Source: Enterobacter bugandensis
GTDB taxonomy: Bacteria > Pseudomonadota > Gammaproteobacteria > Enterobacterales > Enterobacteriaceae
Assembly: GCF_900324475.1 (NCBI RefSeq)
Contig: NZ_LT992502.1
Coordinates: forward strand, 1,302,001 to 1,366,000
DNA: 64,000 nucleotides
Direction of reading: 5' to 3'
The position numbers and the translations under genes are program-made. Below are positions 17,056 to 28,256 of the stretch, in pieces. Under the pieces are notes generated by a model. That model was not told where the DNA came from and ran no database searches. It saw nothing but the letters and a program-made list of their open reading frames with translations. Numbering within the stretch: the first letter of the stretch is position 1; every line of letters starts with the position of its first letter.

Positions 17056-18009
17056 TCAGAAGGCCTGACGGATAATGCGGATGACGTTTTCCAGTACCGG
17101 ATCGCGCAAGCTGAGCTTGTTGTAATGCAGTGAAATCTCGATAGATTCTGCATTGAGCTGGCTTAGCGGAATACTCTCCAGCGGCCAGCATTTCCGCAGC
17201 AGGTTATACAGGCGTGAAGGCATGATGCACAGCATATCGCTGCTACCAATCAGGGATGCGGTGGTGAACATATTGTAACTGCTGAAACTGATCTGACGTT
17301 CCGGGAAAATTTCGTCAATACGCTGACGCAGAGCGTGGTTAGACTGTCCTTCGGTCATGAAAGACGAGTGGTCGTAGTTGCGCAGGTTTTCAATGGATAA
17401 CGGCTCGCTGAGGACGGGGTGCTGCTTGCGGCAAACCAGCACCAGGTTATCCGCGTAAAGCACATTTTGCCCCAGCGCTCGGGCGCTAAAGCTGCCGCTT
17501 TCGATGACCAGGTCCGTCTGGAACTGAGCAAGCTGAACGTCAGGTTCGTTAAGAGGCACATTGCGAAGCAGAAGCTGAGGCGCATGCTCTTTCACGGCCT
17601 GGAAGATCGCGGGCATCACCAGCACGCCGACAGAAGGGGAGCAGCCGATGGTGATGGTTCTCTGTTTGTCATAGCTTCCGGTTAAATCCAGCGCACCCAG
17701 AATCGACTCCAGCCCCTGGCTGATGTATTCGTGGAGATGTGTCGCATAGGCCGTTGGCGTGACGCCCTGGCCCTTACGGATAAATAAGGGGTCGGGAAAT
17801 ATAGCCCGTAGCTTTTGAATTGACTGACTTATTGCCGATGGCGTGAGATTAAGAATTTTCGCAGCATTAACGATACCCTTATGGACATATACTGCCTCAA
17901 AAATAGTCAGTAAATTGAGATCAATATTACGTAAAGTCCGAAAAATTTGCGGCTTATCTTCGCCACCAGGGTCATTCAGGCGTTTGGCTGGTAAATTATT
18001 ATACTCCAC
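17056..18009 (-). CDS. ybeF: LysR-family transcriptional regulator YbeF
   Basis: The N-terminal helix-turn-helix (LRNIDLNLLTIFEAVYVHKG followed by AAKILNLTPSAISQSIQKLR) and the C-terminal effector domain are typical of LysR regulators. A GTG at 18009 is chosen because it gives 317 aa, which I recall as the E. coli YbeF length, places KPQIF at residue 19 as there, and has ggag 8 nt upstream. A longer ATG frame from 18117 would add 36 unmatched residues. The target genes are unknown. The position between lipA and lipB is conserved. Confidence 0.93.
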   Translation of the reverse strand: MEYNNLPAKRLNDPGGEDKPQIFRTLRNIDLNLLTIFEAVYVHKGIVNAAKILNLTPSAISQSIQKLRAIFPDPLFIRKGQGVTPTAYATHLHEYISQGLESILGALDLTGSYDKQRTITIGCSPSVGVLVMPAIFQAVKEHAPQLLLRNVPLNEPDVQLAQFQTDLVIESGSFSARALGQNVLYADNLVLVCRKQHPVLSEPLSIENLRNYDHSSFMTEGQSNHALRQRIDEIFPERQISFSSYNMFTTASLIGSSDMLCIMPSRLYNLLRKCWPLESIPLSQLNAESIEISLHYNKLSLRDPVLENVIRIIRQAF

Positions 18010-18300
18010 GCTTTCACTCCGTATACATTCACAACATGAATGATAGTTCAATTTATTTATTATGCTTGTAGAGATTCGTAAAGTGTTGCTTTTGTTCCAC
18101 TTGTTTATCAAAAACAAACAGTTGTGTGATTATCACTCAAGTTACTTAGCCTGTGTATGCCGTGCTGTCCGGAGGCTAAATAATATGTAAGGGCAATATT
18201 CGGGCGCTTCGAAAATATAGAATCTGCGGATTATTGTAAAGCGTAAAAGCGGTAAATAAACAGTGGCCCGTCAAATTATCGAGCCATTCTGGATGATATA

Positions 18301-18942
18301 TTAAGCAGGGATATATTCGTGCGGGGGATTGTTAAGTAGCGCTAACACATTCTTCAGAAGCACGGGACGTATATTTTCTGGCGTAGCGGTATCGACCCAC
18401 TGGCGCATTTGCGTCATTTCCATGCCGGCGTAGCCGCAGGGGTTTATGCGCTGGAAAGGCGTAAGATCCATATTAATATTCAATGCCAGACCGTGGAAGG
18501 AACAACCTTTACGAATACGTAGCCCCAGAGAGCAGATCTTCATTTCGCCAACGTAGACGCCCGGCGCATCGGCACGCGGATGCGCGTCAATCCCATACTC
18601 CGCCAGCGTGTTGACGACGGTCTGTTCCAGTAACGTCACCAGCTCACGTACGCCAAGCTTTCTGCGCTTCAGATTAAGCAGGACGTACATGACCTGCTGA
18701 CCCGGACCGTGGTAAGTCACCTGTCCGCCACGATCGCTCTGGATCACCGGGATATCGCCCGTCATTAATAAGTGTTCCGCTTTTCCCGCCTGGCCCTGCG
18801 TAAATACCGGCAGATGTTCGACCAGCCAAATCTCATCAGGGGTTGTGTCATCGCGTGAATCGGTGAACTCGTGCATAGCCTGAGAGACAGGCTCATAAGG
18901 TTGCAGCCCGAGATGACGGACCAGAATTTTATCCTGATACAA
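18301..18942 (-). CDS. lipB: Octanoyltransferase LipB
   Basis: Transfers octanoyl from acyl carrier protein to lipoyl domains, the step before LipA. A TTG start at 18942 gives 213 aa beginning (M)[20 protein letters not shown], exactly the E. coli length, and E. coli lipB also starts with TTG. The catalytic pair is visible: the lysine region of [11 protein letters not shown] / [16 protein letters not shown] and the cysteine in [10 protein letters not shown]. It follows ybeD at 94 nt, with a strong hairpin in the gap. Confidence 0.96.
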   Translation of the reverse strand: MYQDKILVRHLGLQPYEPVSQAMHEFTDSRDDTTPDEIWLVEHLPVFTQGQAGKAEHLLMTGDIPVIQSDRGGQVTYHGPGQQVMYVLLNLKRRKLGVRELVTLLEQTVVNTLAEYGIDAHPRADAPGVYVGEMKICSLGLRIRKGCSFHGLALNINMDLTPFQRINPCGYAGMEMTQMRQWVDTATPENIRPVLLKNVLALLNNPPHEYIPA

Positions 18943-19003
18943 AACGCGTCTCCGAAGACGAGAAACAAAAGATGAGGGGGAGTATATCACAGAGGGGAAG
19001 AGG

Positions 19004-19027
19004 GGTTACCCGGTAAACCGGGTAACC
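19004..19027 (-). other. Perfect inverted repeat between ybeD and lipB
   Basis: An 11-bp perfect stem (ggttacccggt / accgggtaacc) has only a 2-nt spacer. No T run follows on the minus strand, so it is not a standard terminator. It would form in the ybeD-lipB mRNA 10 nt after the ybeD stop and might block 3' exonucleases or mark a processing point. Confidence 0.7.
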
Positions 19028-19036
19028 GCAAAGGGA

Positions 19037-19300
19037 CTACAGCACCATACGAACGATTTCGATATTGCCGAGCTCTTCGTACAGCGTCTCAACCTGCTCG
19101 ATATGTGTGGCAGTGATGGTAATAGAAACCGAGTGGTAGTTGCCCTTGCTGCTTGGTTTTACTGACGGAGAGTAGTCACCCGGCGCATGGCGCTGTACCA
19201 CTTCAACCACCTGATCAACCAGCTCAGGTTTCGCCAGACCCATTACTTTGTAGGTAAACGGGGTAGGGAATTCAAGCAGTTCGTTAAGTTTGGTTTTCAT
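19037..19300 (-). CDS. ybeD: UPF0250/DUF493 protein YbeD
   Basis: An 87-aa small cytoplasmic ACT-like domain protein, the same length as E. coli YbeD. The whole sequence follows the family pattern, from [20 protein letters not shown] to [15 protein letters not shown]. The function is not established. Its conserved place before lipB in enterobacteria has led to proposals of a link to lipoate metabolism. It is preceded by the dacA terminator, so it starts its own transcript. Confidence 0.96.
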   Translation of the reverse strand: MKTKLNELLEFPTPFTYKVMGLAKPELVDQVVEVVQRHAPGDYSPSVKPSSKGNYHSVSITITATHIEQVETLYEELGNIEIVRMVL

Positions 19301-19321
19301 GTCAGCTCCGGCGTAACGTCA

Positions 19322-19356
19322 AAAAGAATAACTCCCACGTCAGGTGGGAGTTATTA
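19322..19356 (-). terminator. dacA terminator
   Basis: An aataactcccac / gtgggagttatt stem (19327-19355) is followed on the minus strand by ctttttg. It lies 50 nt after the dacA stop. Confidence 0.88.
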
Positions 19357-19405
19357 GGATACTTAGTATATGGGGATCAAAATCACACTTTCAAGTGTTC
19401 GATTT

Positions 19406-20617
19406 TTAGCCAAACCAGTGATGGAACATCAGTTTAATGTAATCAATGATTTTGCCGAAGAAATTGCCTTCAGGAATTTCTTCCAATACCACGAGTGGAC
19501 GCTGGTCGATCGTTTTACCGTCCAGCTGGAAGTTGATGGTACCCACCACCTGGTTTTTATGCAGCGGGGCATGCAGTTCGGTGGTGTTGAGCACATAGCT
19601 TGCTTTCAGATCCTTCATACGACCGCGTGGAATGGTCAGGTAGAGGTCTTTATCCACGCCCAGAGAAGCACGATCGTTATCGCCGAACCAGACGGGTTCA
19701 GAAGCAAATTCTTTGCCTGCTTTCAGCGGGTTCACGGTTTCGAAGAAACGGAAGCCCCAGGTCAGCAGCTTCTTACTCTCGGTTTCGCGACCTTTAAAGG
19801 TGCGACCGCCCATCACGGCAGAGATCAGGCGCATCTGGCCTTCAGTGGCAGAGGCCACCAGGTTGTAACCGGCTTTGTCGGTGTGGCCGGTTTTGATGCC
19901 GTCAACGTTCAGGCTGTTATCCCACAGCAGGCCGTTACGGTTGGTCTGACGAATGCCGTTGAAGGTGAACTCTTTCTCTTTGTAGATAGAGTACTCGTTA
20001 GGTACGTCGCGGATCAGCGCCTGACCGATCAGCGCCATATCACGCGCGGAGCTGTACTGACCGTCTGCATCGAGACCGTGTACGGTCTGGAAGTGGCTGT
20101 TCTTCAGACCCAGGGCATTTACGTAGCTGTTCATCAGGCCCACGAACGCATCCTGACTACCGGCGGCGAAATCGGCCATGGCCACGCAGGCATCGTTACC
20201 GGACTGCAGGTTAATGCCACGAATTAACTGAGAAACCGGAACCTGCATTCCCGGTTTCAGGAACATCAGCGAGGAACCTTTGAAAACCGGGTTCCCGGTA
20301 GCCCACGCATCGTTGCCGATGGTGACCAGATCCGTCTCTTTGAACTTACCGGCTTTCATTGCCTGGCCGATGACGTAGCTGGTCATCATTTTGGTCAGGC
20401 TGGCCGGGTCACGGCGGGCATCGGCATTCTGTTCTGCCAGCACTTTGCCAGAGTTGTAATCGATCAGGATGTAGGATTCCGCGTCGATTTGCGGAACGCC
20501 AGGGATCATGGTCTTGATATTCAGGTCATCAGCATGAGCTGCAGAGAGTGCAGCCGCGCAAAGGGCCGTGGTCAGCGCCATGCGCTGCACAAAACGAGCA
20601 GAAAAAGTGGTCTTCAT
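19406..20617 (-). CDS. dacA: D-alanyl-D-alanine carboxypeptidase DacA (PBP5)
   Basis: A 403-aa major low-molecular-mass penicillin-binding protein that trims the terminal D-Ala from peptidoglycan pentapeptides. The signal peptide ends AAHA|D. The active-site motifs are SLTK, SGN (in LQSGNDAC) and KTG (in GIKTGHTD). The C-terminal amphipathic helix ([16 protein letters not shown]) anchors it to the inner membrane. It belongs to the classic dacA-rlpA-mrdB-mrdA cell-shape cluster. Confidence 0.98.
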   Translation of the reverse strand: MKTTFSARFVQRMALTTALCAAALSAAHADDLNIKTMIPGVPQIDAESYILIDYNSGKVLAEQNADARRDPASLTKMMTSYVIGQAMKAGKFKETDLVTIGNDAWATGNPVFKGSSLMFLKPGMQVPVSQLIRGINLQSGNDACVAMADFAAGSQDAFVGLMNSYVNALGLKNSHFQTVHGLDADGQYSSARDMALIGQALIRDVPNEYSIYKEKEFTFNGIRQTNRNGLLWDNSLNVDGIKTGHTDKAGYNLVASATEGQMRLISAVMGGRTFKGRETESKKLLTWGFRFFETVNPLKAGKEFASEPVWFGDNDRASLGVDKDLYLTIPRGRMKDLKASYVLNTTELHAPLHKNQVVGTINFQLDGKTIDQRPLVVLEEIPEGNFFGKIIDYIKLMFHHWFG

Positions 20618-20755
20618 GGTCAGAACTACGACATCCGTGATGGAATTAAAAAAGTGCCTTACTATAGCAAATGCTATTCAGGCAGGCATCCGACTTTAAG
20701 CATGAGTTTGTGAATGTGTTTTACACAAACTGACATTTCGGATACCGCCGAATAA

Positions 20756-21865
20756 TTACTTCGTAACAGCGATAAAGGACTGCAGCAGTGCCTCGCTCTG
20801 CAAACGCTGCTGCAGGGATGCCGCCTGCGACTTGCTGGCAAACGGCCCCATCTGAATACGCCAGACCGCACCGTTTTGCTCAACGCGTCCTGGCACGCCA
20901 AACTGCTGGCTTAAACGCTGCTGATACTGCTGGGCACGGGCCCGATCGCTCACTGCGCCCACCTGGACGACAAAGCCGCCGCTGGCTGCTGCGGGAGCGG
21001 CAACGGCTGCGCTCTGGGTCGTGACCGGAGCCGTTACCGGGGCAGGCTGCTGCACGACGGGGGCGGCAACAGGGGCTGGCGTCGGCTCACTGCTCTCCAG
21101 CACGCCCGAGGCTAAGTTCGTTGGTGCGCCAAGGAAGCCGCTGCTTTTTACCGGTGCGCCAGTGGCATCATCGCTTTGCAGCGTGTCATTGCTGATTGGG
21201 CGTATTTCTCCCGCCGGCTGAGAAGGCTCTGCCGGCGAGGAGACGCTTCCCATGCCGCCGTCCAGATTTGGGCGGTCGGGGAGGGCATAGGTCTGTTTCG
21301 CCACCGTGGTACACGCGGTTCCCGGCCCGGAGAGCGAACCATCCTGCGCCACGATAATTGGGTCAATGCGAACTTTGGTGTTGTTCGAGGTATTCAGGCG
21401 ATCGGCAGACGCGCGGGACAGGGAAATCACCCGGTCATTACCGTACGGGCCGCGGTCGTTAATACGCACGACGATCATACGGCCGTTCGCCAGGTTGGTG
21501 ATACGGGCGTAGCTAGGGATAGGTAGCGTCGGGTGCGCCGCAGTCAGCTGCATTGGGTCAAATGTTTCACCCGATGCCGTCAGGTTACTGCCCGGCTCAG
21601 CATCATAAATGGCGGCAAAGCCAGCCTGGCTAAAGCGGGACGGATCCTGCACAATTTTGTAGCTTTTGCCGTCGCGCTCGTAATCCTGATTCGCGCTGGC
21701 ATTCAGCGGTTCATAAACGGGATCGGCACCGCTAATTTCAACGATTGGGCCATTACACACCGCAGGCTGCGGCGGCGCGACGGTTGCCTGTTGCTGACCA
21801 TCATCACTTGTACAGGCCGCAAGTAAACTTGCCGCAATGCAGATACCCAGCCACTGCTTACGCAT
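20756..21865 (-). CDS. rlpA: Septal ring lytic transglycosylase-like lipoprotein RlpA
   Basis: A 369-aa outer-membrane lipoprotein. The lipobox is LLAACTS, so the mature protein starts at Cys18. A double-psi beta-barrel domain follows (GFAAIYDAEPGSNLTASGETFDP to VRINDRGPYGNDRVISLS), then a low-complexity Pro/Ala/Val linker (about 240-295) and a C-terminal SPOR domain (GGFVVQVGAVSDRARAQQYQ) that binds denuded glycan at the septum. In Pseudomonas RlpA cleaves such glycans, while activity in enterobacteria is less clear. Confidence 0.96.
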   Translation of the reverse strand: MRKQWLGICIAASLLAACTSDDGQQQATVAPPQPAVCNGPIVEISGADPVYEPLNASANQDYERDGKSYKIVQDPSRFSQAGFAAIYDAEPGSNLTASGETFDPMQLTAAHPTLPIPSYARITNLANGRMIVVRINDRGPYGNDRVISLSRASADRLNTSNNTKVRIDPIIVAQDGSLSGPGTACTTVAKQTYALPDRPNLDGGMGSVSSPAEPSQPAGEIRPISNDTLQSDDATGAPVKSSGFLGAPTNLASGVLESSEPTPAPVAAPVVQQPAPVTAPVTTQSAAVAAPAAASGGFVVQVGAVSDRARAQQYQQRLSQQFGVPGRVEQNGAVWRIQMGPFASKSQAASLQQRLQSEALLQSFIAVTK

Positions 21866-21881
21866 TCCGATCCCCTTATTT

Positions 21882-22994
21882 TTATACGCTTTTTGACAAC
21901 ATTTTTCTGTGGGTGTGGATCGACATCACGATACCAAACCCGGCCATCAACACGATCAGTGCCGAGCCTCCGTAACTCACCAGTGGCAGCGGTACGCCTA
22001 CCACCGGCAGAATACCACTCACCATACCAATATTTACGAAGACATAAACGAATAAAATCAACATCAGTCCGCCTGCCATGACGCGGCCGAAGGTGGTCTG
22101 CGCGCGGGCCGCAATCCACAAACCTCGCATGATGAGCAGCACGTAGAGCGCCAGCAGGATCAGGATGCCAACCAGTCCCAGCTCTTCCGCCAGTACCGCA
22201 AAGATAAAGTCGGTGTGGCGCTCCGGTAAAAACTCCAGCTGCGACTGGGTACCGTGCAGCCAGCCTTTACCGCGCAGGCCGCCGGAGCCAATCGCAATCT
22301 TGGACTGAATAATATGATAGCCCGCACCGAGCGGATCGGTTTCCGGATCCAGAAGCATCATGACGCGCTGGCGCTGGTAGTCATGCATCAGGAAGAACCA
22401 CAGGATAGGGATAAACGCTGCAACCAGCACCACCGCGATACCAATCAGACGCCAGCTTAAGCCCGACAGGAACAGGACAAACAGGCCGGAGAGGGCGATA
22501 AGGATCGAGGTGCCGAGGTCAGGCTGCGCCGCAACCAGCAGTGTCGGCAGGAATATCAGCACCAGGGCGATAGCGGTATTTTTCAGCGACGGCGGACAGA
22601 CGTCGCGGTTGATAAAGCGCGCCACCATCAGCGGGACTGCGATTTTGGCAATCTCCGAGGGCTGGAAACGAACAACGCCCAGATCCAGCCAGCGCTGTGC
22701 CCCTTTTGAGATGGCACCGAACGCATCTACCGCCACCAGCAAAATAATACAGAAGATGTAGAGATAGGGCGCCCAGCCTTCATAGACGCGCGGCGGGATC
22801 TGCGCCATTACCACCATAATGACCAGACCCATCGCGATCTGGCCGATCTTGCGTTCCATCATGCCGATGTCCTGGCCGCTGGCGCTCCAGATAACCAGGG
22901 CGCTGTAAACCAGCAGGGCCAGCAGGATCAGCAGCATGGCTGGGTCGATGTGAATTTTATCCCACAGCGATTTTTTATTTGGATTATCCGTCAT
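21882..22994 (-). CDS. mrdB: Peptidoglycan glycosyltransferase RodA (MrdB)
   Basis: A 370-aa SEDS-family polymerase with ten predicted membrane helices, the E. coli length, essential for rod shape. It polymerises lipid II during elongation as a complex with PBP2, encoded directly upstream in the transcript with a 2-bp gap. Family signatures are [41 protein letters not shown] (catalytic Asp region) and [14 protein letters not shown]. Confidence 0.98.
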   Translation of the reverse strand: MTDNPNKKSLWDKIHIDPAMLLILLALLVYSALVIWSASGQDIGMMERKIGQIAMGLVIMVVMAQIPPRVYEGWAPYLYIFCIILLVAVDAFGAISKGAQRWLDLGVVRFQPSEIAKIAVPLMVARFINRDVCPPSLKNTAIALVLIFLPTLLVAAQPDLGTSILIALSGLFVLFLSGLSWRLIGIAVVLVAAFIPILWFFLMHDYQRQRVMMLLDPETDPLGAGYHIIQSKIAIGSGGLRGKGWLHGTQSQLEFLPERHTDFIFAVLAEELGLVGILILLALYVLLIMRGLWIAARAQTTFGRVMAGGLMLILFVYVFVNIGMVSGILPVVGVPLPLVSYGGSALIVLMAGFGIVMSIHTHRKMLSKSV

Positions 22995-22996
22995 GA

Positions 22997-24898
22997 TTAT
23001 TGGTCCTCCGCCGCAGCGGCGGCCGGATTTTCAGCCGGCAGTTCGGTGTTGTTATCACCCAGCATAATGTGGTCCAGGATCTGGCGCATGATGGTCCCTA
23101 CCGCCGGGCCAGCGCCGCCGTTCTCCAGAATCATTGCCACCGCCACCTGCGGGTTATCATAAGGGGCAAACGCCGTCATCAGCTTATGGTCACGCAGACG
23201 TTCGGCAATGCGGTGTGCGTTATAGGTTTCATTGGCTTTCAGGCCAAAGACCTGCGCCGTACCGGATTTCGCGGCCACTTTATATGGCGTACCGGCGAAA
23301 TACTTGTGCGCGGTTCCGTTTGGACGGTTTGCCACACCGTACATACCGTCTTTCGCTATTTCCCAGAAGCCGGAATGGATGTCGCCTACCGGCGCTTCAT
23401 GGGGCTGCACCCACGGCACTTTTTTGCCATCTTCAACGGTGCTTTGCAGCAGATGCGGAACTTTCACCACGCCGTCGTTAATGAGGATCATCATCGCTTT
23501 GTTCATCTGAAGCGGGGTGGCCGTCCAGTAACCCTGGCCGATACCCACCGGTATGGTATCACCCTGATACCACGGCTTCTTGAAGCGCTTTAGTTTCCAC
23601 TCGCGGGTTGGCATGTTGCCTGACCGTTCCTCAGCCAGATCCACGCCGGTGTAATGTCCGTAGCCGAATTTGCTCATCCACTCAGACAGGCGGTCAATAC
23701 CCATGTCATACGCCACCTGATAGAAGAAGGTATCCGCAGATTCTTCCAGAGATTTCGTAACGTTCAGATGGCCGTGGCCCCATTTCTTCCAGTCGCGATA
23801 GCGTTTTTCAGAGCCCGGTAGCTGCCACCAGCCCGGGTCAAACAGGCTGGTATTGCGGTTGATGACGCCCGCGCTCAGCGCCGAGACCGCCACGTACGGT
23901 TTAACCGTTGATGCCGGCGGGTAAACGCCTTGCGTGGCGCGGTTCACCAGCGGGGTGTTAGGGTCATTCAGCAGGCCGGAGTAGTCTTTGCTGGAGATGC
24001 CGTCAACAAAGAGGTTCGGGTCATAGCTTGGCATAGAAACCATGGCCAGAATGCCGCCGGTGCGCGGGTCGGTGACCACCACGGCGGCGCGGCTGCCCGC
24101 CAGCAGGGTTTCAATATACTGTTGCAGTTTGAGATCGAGCGTCAGATAGACGTCGTGTCCCGCCTGAGGCGGCACTTCCTTAAGCTGGCGGATGACGCGG
24201 CCACGGTTGTTGACCTCAACTTCTTCATAGCCGGTCTGCCCGTGCAGGACATCTTCGTAGTAGCGCTCGATCCCCAGCTTGCCGATATCATGCGTCGCGG
24301 CGTAGTTCGCCAGCTTGCCGTCTTTATCGAGGCGCTCGACGTCTTTATCGTTAATCTTGGAAACGTAGCCAATCACATGCGTCAGCGCGGATCCGTAAGG
24401 ATAGTAGCGACGCTTGTAACCCTTCACTTCCACACCGGGGAAGCGGTACTGGTTCACCGCAAAACGGGCGACCTGGACTTCCGTCAGATTGGTTTTAACC
24501 GGAATGGAGGTGAAACGGTGAGAGCGGGCGCGCTCTTTTTTGAAGGCCGCGATATCATCATCGTTAAGATCGACAACGCTCCTTAGCGCTTCCAGCGTAT
24601 TCTGCACGTTATCGACCTTCTCCGGCATCATCTCGACTTGATAGATGGTGCGGTTTAACGCCAGAGGGGTGCCGTTACGGTCGTAGATAATGCCGCGGCT
24701 GGGTGCGATAGGCACCAGCTTAATGCGGTTTTCGTTAGAGCGCGTCTGGTAATCGGTAAAGCGGACAATTTGCAGATTATAAAGGTTGGCGATCAGCACG
24801 CCGGTAAGCAGCAAAATCCCCGTAAAGGCGACCAGCGCCCGGCGCACAAACAGCGCGGACTCAGCCGTATAGTCGCGAAAAGAATTCTGTAGTTTCAT
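22997..24898 (-). CDS. mrdA: Penicillin-binding protein 2 (MrdA), elongasome transpeptidase
   Basis: A 633-aa class B PBP. It has one N-terminal membrane helix (about 22-44), a pedestal domain, and a transpeptidase domain with STVK (near 330), SAD (in EESADTFF) and KSGT motifs. It crosslinks new peptidoglycan in the lateral wall together with RodA and is the target of mecillinam. Preceded by rlmH at 28 bp on the same strand. Confidence 0.98.
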   Translation of the reverse strand: MKLQNSFRDYTAESALFVRRALVAFTGILLLTGVLIANLYNLQIVRFTDYQTRSNENRIKLVPIAPSRGIIYDRNGTPLALNRTIYQVEMMPEKVDNVQNTLEALRSVVDLNDDDIAAFKKERARSHRFTSIPVKTNLTEVQVARFAVNQYRFPGVEVKGYKRRYYPYGSALTHVIGYVSKINDKDVERLDKDGKLANYAATHDIGKLGIERYYEDVLHGQTGYEEVEVNNRGRVIRQLKEVPPQAGHDVYLTLDLKLQQYIETLLAGSRAAVVVTDPRTGGILAMVSMPSYDPNLFVDGISSKDYSGLLNDPNTPLVNRATQGVYPPASTVKPYVAVSALSAGVINRNTSLFDPGWWQLPGSEKRYRDWKKWGHGHLNVTKSLEESADTFFYQVAYDMGIDRLSEWMSKFGYGHYTGVDLAEERSGNMPTREWKLKRFKKPWYQGDTIPVGIGQGYWTATPLQMNKAMMILINDGVVKVPHLLQSTVEDGKKVPWVQPHEAPVGDIHSGFWEIAKDGMYGVANRPNGTAHKYFAGTPYKVAAKSGTAQVFGLKANETYNAHRIAERLRDHKLMTAFAPYDNPQVAVAMILENGGAGPAVGTIMRQILDHIMLGDNNTELPAENPAAAAAEDQ

Positions 24899-24926
24899 CC
24901 GCTGCTTAATCTACCCTGGTCAGTCA

Positions 24927-25394
24927 TTACTCGCGGTGATAGGGGTGGTTGGTAGTAATGCTCCACGCGCGATACAAGCTTTCCGCCACCAGGACCCGCA
25001 CGAGCGGGTGGGGCAGCGTCAGCGCAGAGAGAGACCAACTTTGTTCTGCTGCCGCTTTGCAGGCGGGGGATAACCCTTCAGGTCCGCCAATCAACAGACT
25101 GACGTCGCGGCCATCCTGCTTCCAGCGCTCCAGTTCATGCGCCAGCTGCGGCGTATCCCAGGGTTTACCTGGAATATCAAGGGTGACGATGCGGTTCTTG
25201 CCTGCGGCAGCAAGCATCAGTTCACCCTCTTTGTCGAGAATACGTTTGATATCCGCGTTCTTACCGCGCTTCCCGGCGGGGATCTCCACCAGTTCGAACG
25301 GCATGTCTTTGGGAAAACGACGCAGATATTCAGTAAAACCGGTTTGTACCCAGTCCGGCATTTTGGTGCCGACGGCGACCAGCTGCAACTTCAC
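24927..25394 (-). CDS. rlmH: 23S rRNA (pseudouridine1915-N3)-methyltransferase RlmH
   Basis: A 155-aa SPOUT-fold SAM methyltransferase, the exact E. coli length. The knot region is [17 protein letters not shown], and the C-terminal [20 protein letters not shown] with NHPYHRE is invariant in the family. It methylates the pseudouridine at 1915 in helix 69 of the 70S ribosome. Three bases separate it from rsfS, another ribosome-acting protein. Confidence 0.98.
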   Translation of the reverse strand: MKLQLVAVGTKMPDWVQTGFTEYLRRFPKDMPFELVEIPAGKRGKNADIKRILDKEGELMLAAAGKNRIVTLDIPGKPWDTPQLAHELERWKQDGRDVSLLIGGPEGLSPACKAAAEQSWSLSALTLPHPLVRVLVAESLYRAWSITTNHPYHRE

Positions 25395-25397
25395 GCA

Positions 25398-25983
<586 letters not shown>

Positions 25984-26640
25984 CTATTTATCTGCGGTTT
26001 TCTGATACAACCTGTGCGTATGAATATACGCCAGCACCGGGGCAGGCAGCAGATCGTCACAGGCTAAACCCTGCTGTAAACGTTCGCGAATAACGGTCGC
26101 AGAGATGTCGAACCACGGCGTCTCCGCCAGATAAATCTTCCCGGCGGGCTGGTTGTGAAGATCTTCAACGTTATCGGTGAGATGATCTTCAAGCCACTGC
26201 TGATATTGCGCTTCGCGCATGGTCAGCGGGTAGCCCGGACGGCGGCAGACGAGCAGGTGGCTGTTCCCCAGAATGGTTTCATACTTGTGCCACGTGGGGA
26301 AGTTGAGCAGGGAGTCCTGACCGATGATAAAGGCGAGCGGCTGGTCAGGCCCTTGCTCGGCCCGCCACTCCTGCAGCGTTTGCGACGTCCACGAGGGGGT
26401 GTCGCGACGCAATTCCCGTTCATCCAGCCTGAAGAGCGGCTTATCCGCGATAGCCAGAGCGAGCATCTCTTTGCGCTGCTCGCTGGTTGCTTCAGGCTGG
26501 GGGCGGTGCGGCGGAACATTATTGGGCATGATGGTAACGCGCTGCAGGCCGATCAGATTTGCCAGAATTTCTACCGGCTTCAGATGCCCGTAGTGTACCG
26601 GGTCAAAGGTGCCGCCATACAGGGCCTGTAAAGAGTGCAT
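25984..26640 (-). CDS. nadD: Nicotinate-mononucleotide adenylyltransferase NadD
   Basis: Adds AMP to nicotinate mononucleotide in NAD synthesis. The nucleotidyltransferase motif [14 protein letters not shown] lies at the N-terminus, and the [10 protein letters not shown] motif (an ISSTxIR equivalent) near the C-terminus. 218 aa from the ATG at 26640, slightly longer than E. coli because of a C-terminal tail ([12 protein letters not shown]). An ATG at 26652, overlapping the holA stop region, is possible and would add four residues. Confidence 0.96.
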   Translation of the reverse strand: MHSLQALYGGTFDPVHYGHLKPVEILANLIGLQRVTIMPNNVPPHRPQPEATSEQRKEMLALAIADKPLFRLDERELRRDTPSWTSQTLQEWRAEQGPDQPLAFIIGQDSLLNFPTWHKYETILGNSHLLVCRRPGYPLTMREAQYQQWLEDHLTDNVEDLHNQPAGKIYLAETPWFDISATVIRERLQQGLACDDLLPAPVLAYIHTHRLYQKTADK

Positions 26641-26641
26641 A

Positions 26642-27673
26642 CTATCCATCAATAAATACGTCAGCCAGCGCCTTGTGGCAGAGCAGCAGGGAAAGGCTTT
26701 CCAGTTCCGCCCACACCGACTGGCCGTAATCTTGTTTTAGGGTAAGCTCGGCGCGCATCAGAAGCTGCACAGCCTGGCGCAGCTGTTCATGGCTCAGGCG
26801 GTTGATGGCCTCGGTGGTCATTGCCCGCCGGTTTTGCCACACCCGGTGTTTATCAAACAGGGAGCGTAACGGCGTATGGGCCGACTGGCGCTTGAGCGTT
26901 ATCAGCAGCAACAGTTCGCGCTGCAGCGTGCGCAGCAGAATGACGGGTTCACTGCCCTCCAGGCGCAGCTGCTGGAGAATATGCAGGGCGCGTTTGCTTT
27001 TCGCCGACAACAGAGCATCCACCCAGTGGAACGGCGTGAAGTGTGCGGCATCGTTAACGGCCTGCTCAACGCGCGGTAAGGTCAGCTTGCCGTCCGGCCA
27101 GAGCAGGGAGAGCCTGTCCAGCGCCTGTGCCAGGGCCAGCAGGTTGCCTTCATAGCAGTAGCAGAGCAGTTGGTTCGCCGCATCGTCCAGTTGAAGGTTG
27201 TGCTGCTTCGCTCTCGCGGCGACCCATTTAGGCAGGTGCGCCTGCTCAGGCGTCTGGCAGGTGACCAGCACCGCGTGGGTCGCGAGCTGGGTGAACCATG
27301 CCGCGTTTTCCTGCGCTTTGGTGAGCTTGCTGCCGCGCACAATCAACAGCAGATCGCTGTGTAACAGGCTGACCAGCGTGGCGAGTTGCTCATTGATGGC
27401 AGCGTTAGGGCCGTTCTCCGGCAGCAGGATCTGGATTGTCTGGCGCGACGCAAAAAGGCTCATCGCCTGACAGAGTGAGAAGAGGGCGTTCCAGTCGGTG
27501 GCGTTATCCACCTGAACGGTATGGTGTTCATCAAAGCCCTGAGCCGCGGCCGCATGCCGCACGGCATCCAGGCTTTCCTGAAGTAGTAACGGGTCGTTTC
27601 CGAGCAGCAGATACGCCGCGCGCAGCCCTTCATTGAGCTGCGCGCGGAGTTGTTCAGGATACAGCCTGATCAT
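26642..27673 (-). CDS. holA: DNA polymerase III delta subunit HolA
   Basis: A 343-aa delta subunit of the clamp loader, which opens the beta sliding clamp. The beta-binding hydrophobic wedge is within [13 protein letters not shown]. The family fold is followed throughout, ending ALADVFIDG. Two adjacent ATGs (27676, 27673) overlap the lptE stop. The second gives the E. coli length and is chosen. Confidence 0.97.
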   Translation of the reverse strand: MIRLYPEQLRAQLNEGLRAAYLLLGNDPLLLQESLDAVRHAAAAQGFDEHHTVQVDNATDWNALFSLCQAMSLFASRQTIQILLPENGPNAAINEQLATLVSLLHSDLLLIVRGSKLTKAQENAAWFTQLATHAVLVTCQTPEQAHLPKWVAARAKQHNLQLDDAANQLLCYCYEGNLLALAQALDRLSLLWPDGKLTLPRVEQAVNDAAHFTPFHWVDALLSAKSKRALHILQQLRLEGSEPVILLRTLQRELLLLITLKRQSAHTPLRSLFDKHRVWQNRRAMTTEAINRLSHEQLRQAVQLLMRAELTLKQDYGQSVWAELESLSLLLCHKALADVFIDG

Positions 27674-28242
27674 CATTTACCCAGAGAGGTAGAAACAGGA
27701 GGCGTACTGGCATCCGGTTTTTCAATAATGTCAGAGCCTTCTCGGTTAGACGCTGCAATACCCGGCAGTTTGCGGATCAGCTGTTCCGCCGCCTTGTCGT
27801 ACATTTCGTTGATGATAATCTGCTGTTCGGCATCTTTTGCCAGCGCGGTTTGCGGGTTATCAAAGAACGAACGATACACTTTTGCGCTGATCGGATAGAT
27901 GTCTTTACCCGGGATCAGTACAGCCGCGTTGACCGACAGCACCATCTGATATTCAGCCGTGCGGCCGTCCTGGAAGATGGACGCCGTATCCTGGCCCAGC
28001 GTCATTCCCAGTACGCGCAGAGACGGTACATCCTGGCGCAGCGTACCTTTCTCAACAAGCTCAACGCCGTTCAGGCGCAGCTGATTACGAATGGCCCGGC
28101 TGAGCGGTCCGTTTGGATCCCCGGAATCAAAGATCATTGTTTTCATCTCAGCAGGCACCGCCGTGGTGTTGCGCAGATGCCAGCCACAGCCAGCGGTGAC
28201 AAGCACCGCCAGAGATAAGAGTATTGTTGCCAGTTGTCGCAC
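27673..28242 (-). CDS. lptE: LPS-assembly lipoprotein LptE
   Basis: A 189-aa outer-membrane lipoprotein that plugs the LptD barrel and is needed for LPS insertion. The lipobox is LVTAGC, with the acylated Cys at 19. The conserved body [29 protein letters not shown] and [15 protein letters not shown] matches E. coli LptE. The C-terminal tail is the variable part. It lies 14 bp after leuS and overlaps holA at the ATGA-type junction. Confidence 0.97.
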   Translation of the reverse strand: MRQLATILLSLAVLVTAGCGWHLRNTTAVPAEMKTMIFDSGDPNGPLSRAIRNQLRLNGVELVEKGTLRQDVPSLRVLGMTLGQDTASIFQDGRTAEYQMVLSVNAAVLIPGKDIYPISAKVYRSFFDNPQTALAKDAEQQIIINEMYDKAAEQLIRKLPGIAASNREGSDIIEKPDASTPPVSTSLGK

Positions 28243-28256
28243 GTTTCCTCCCGCGC

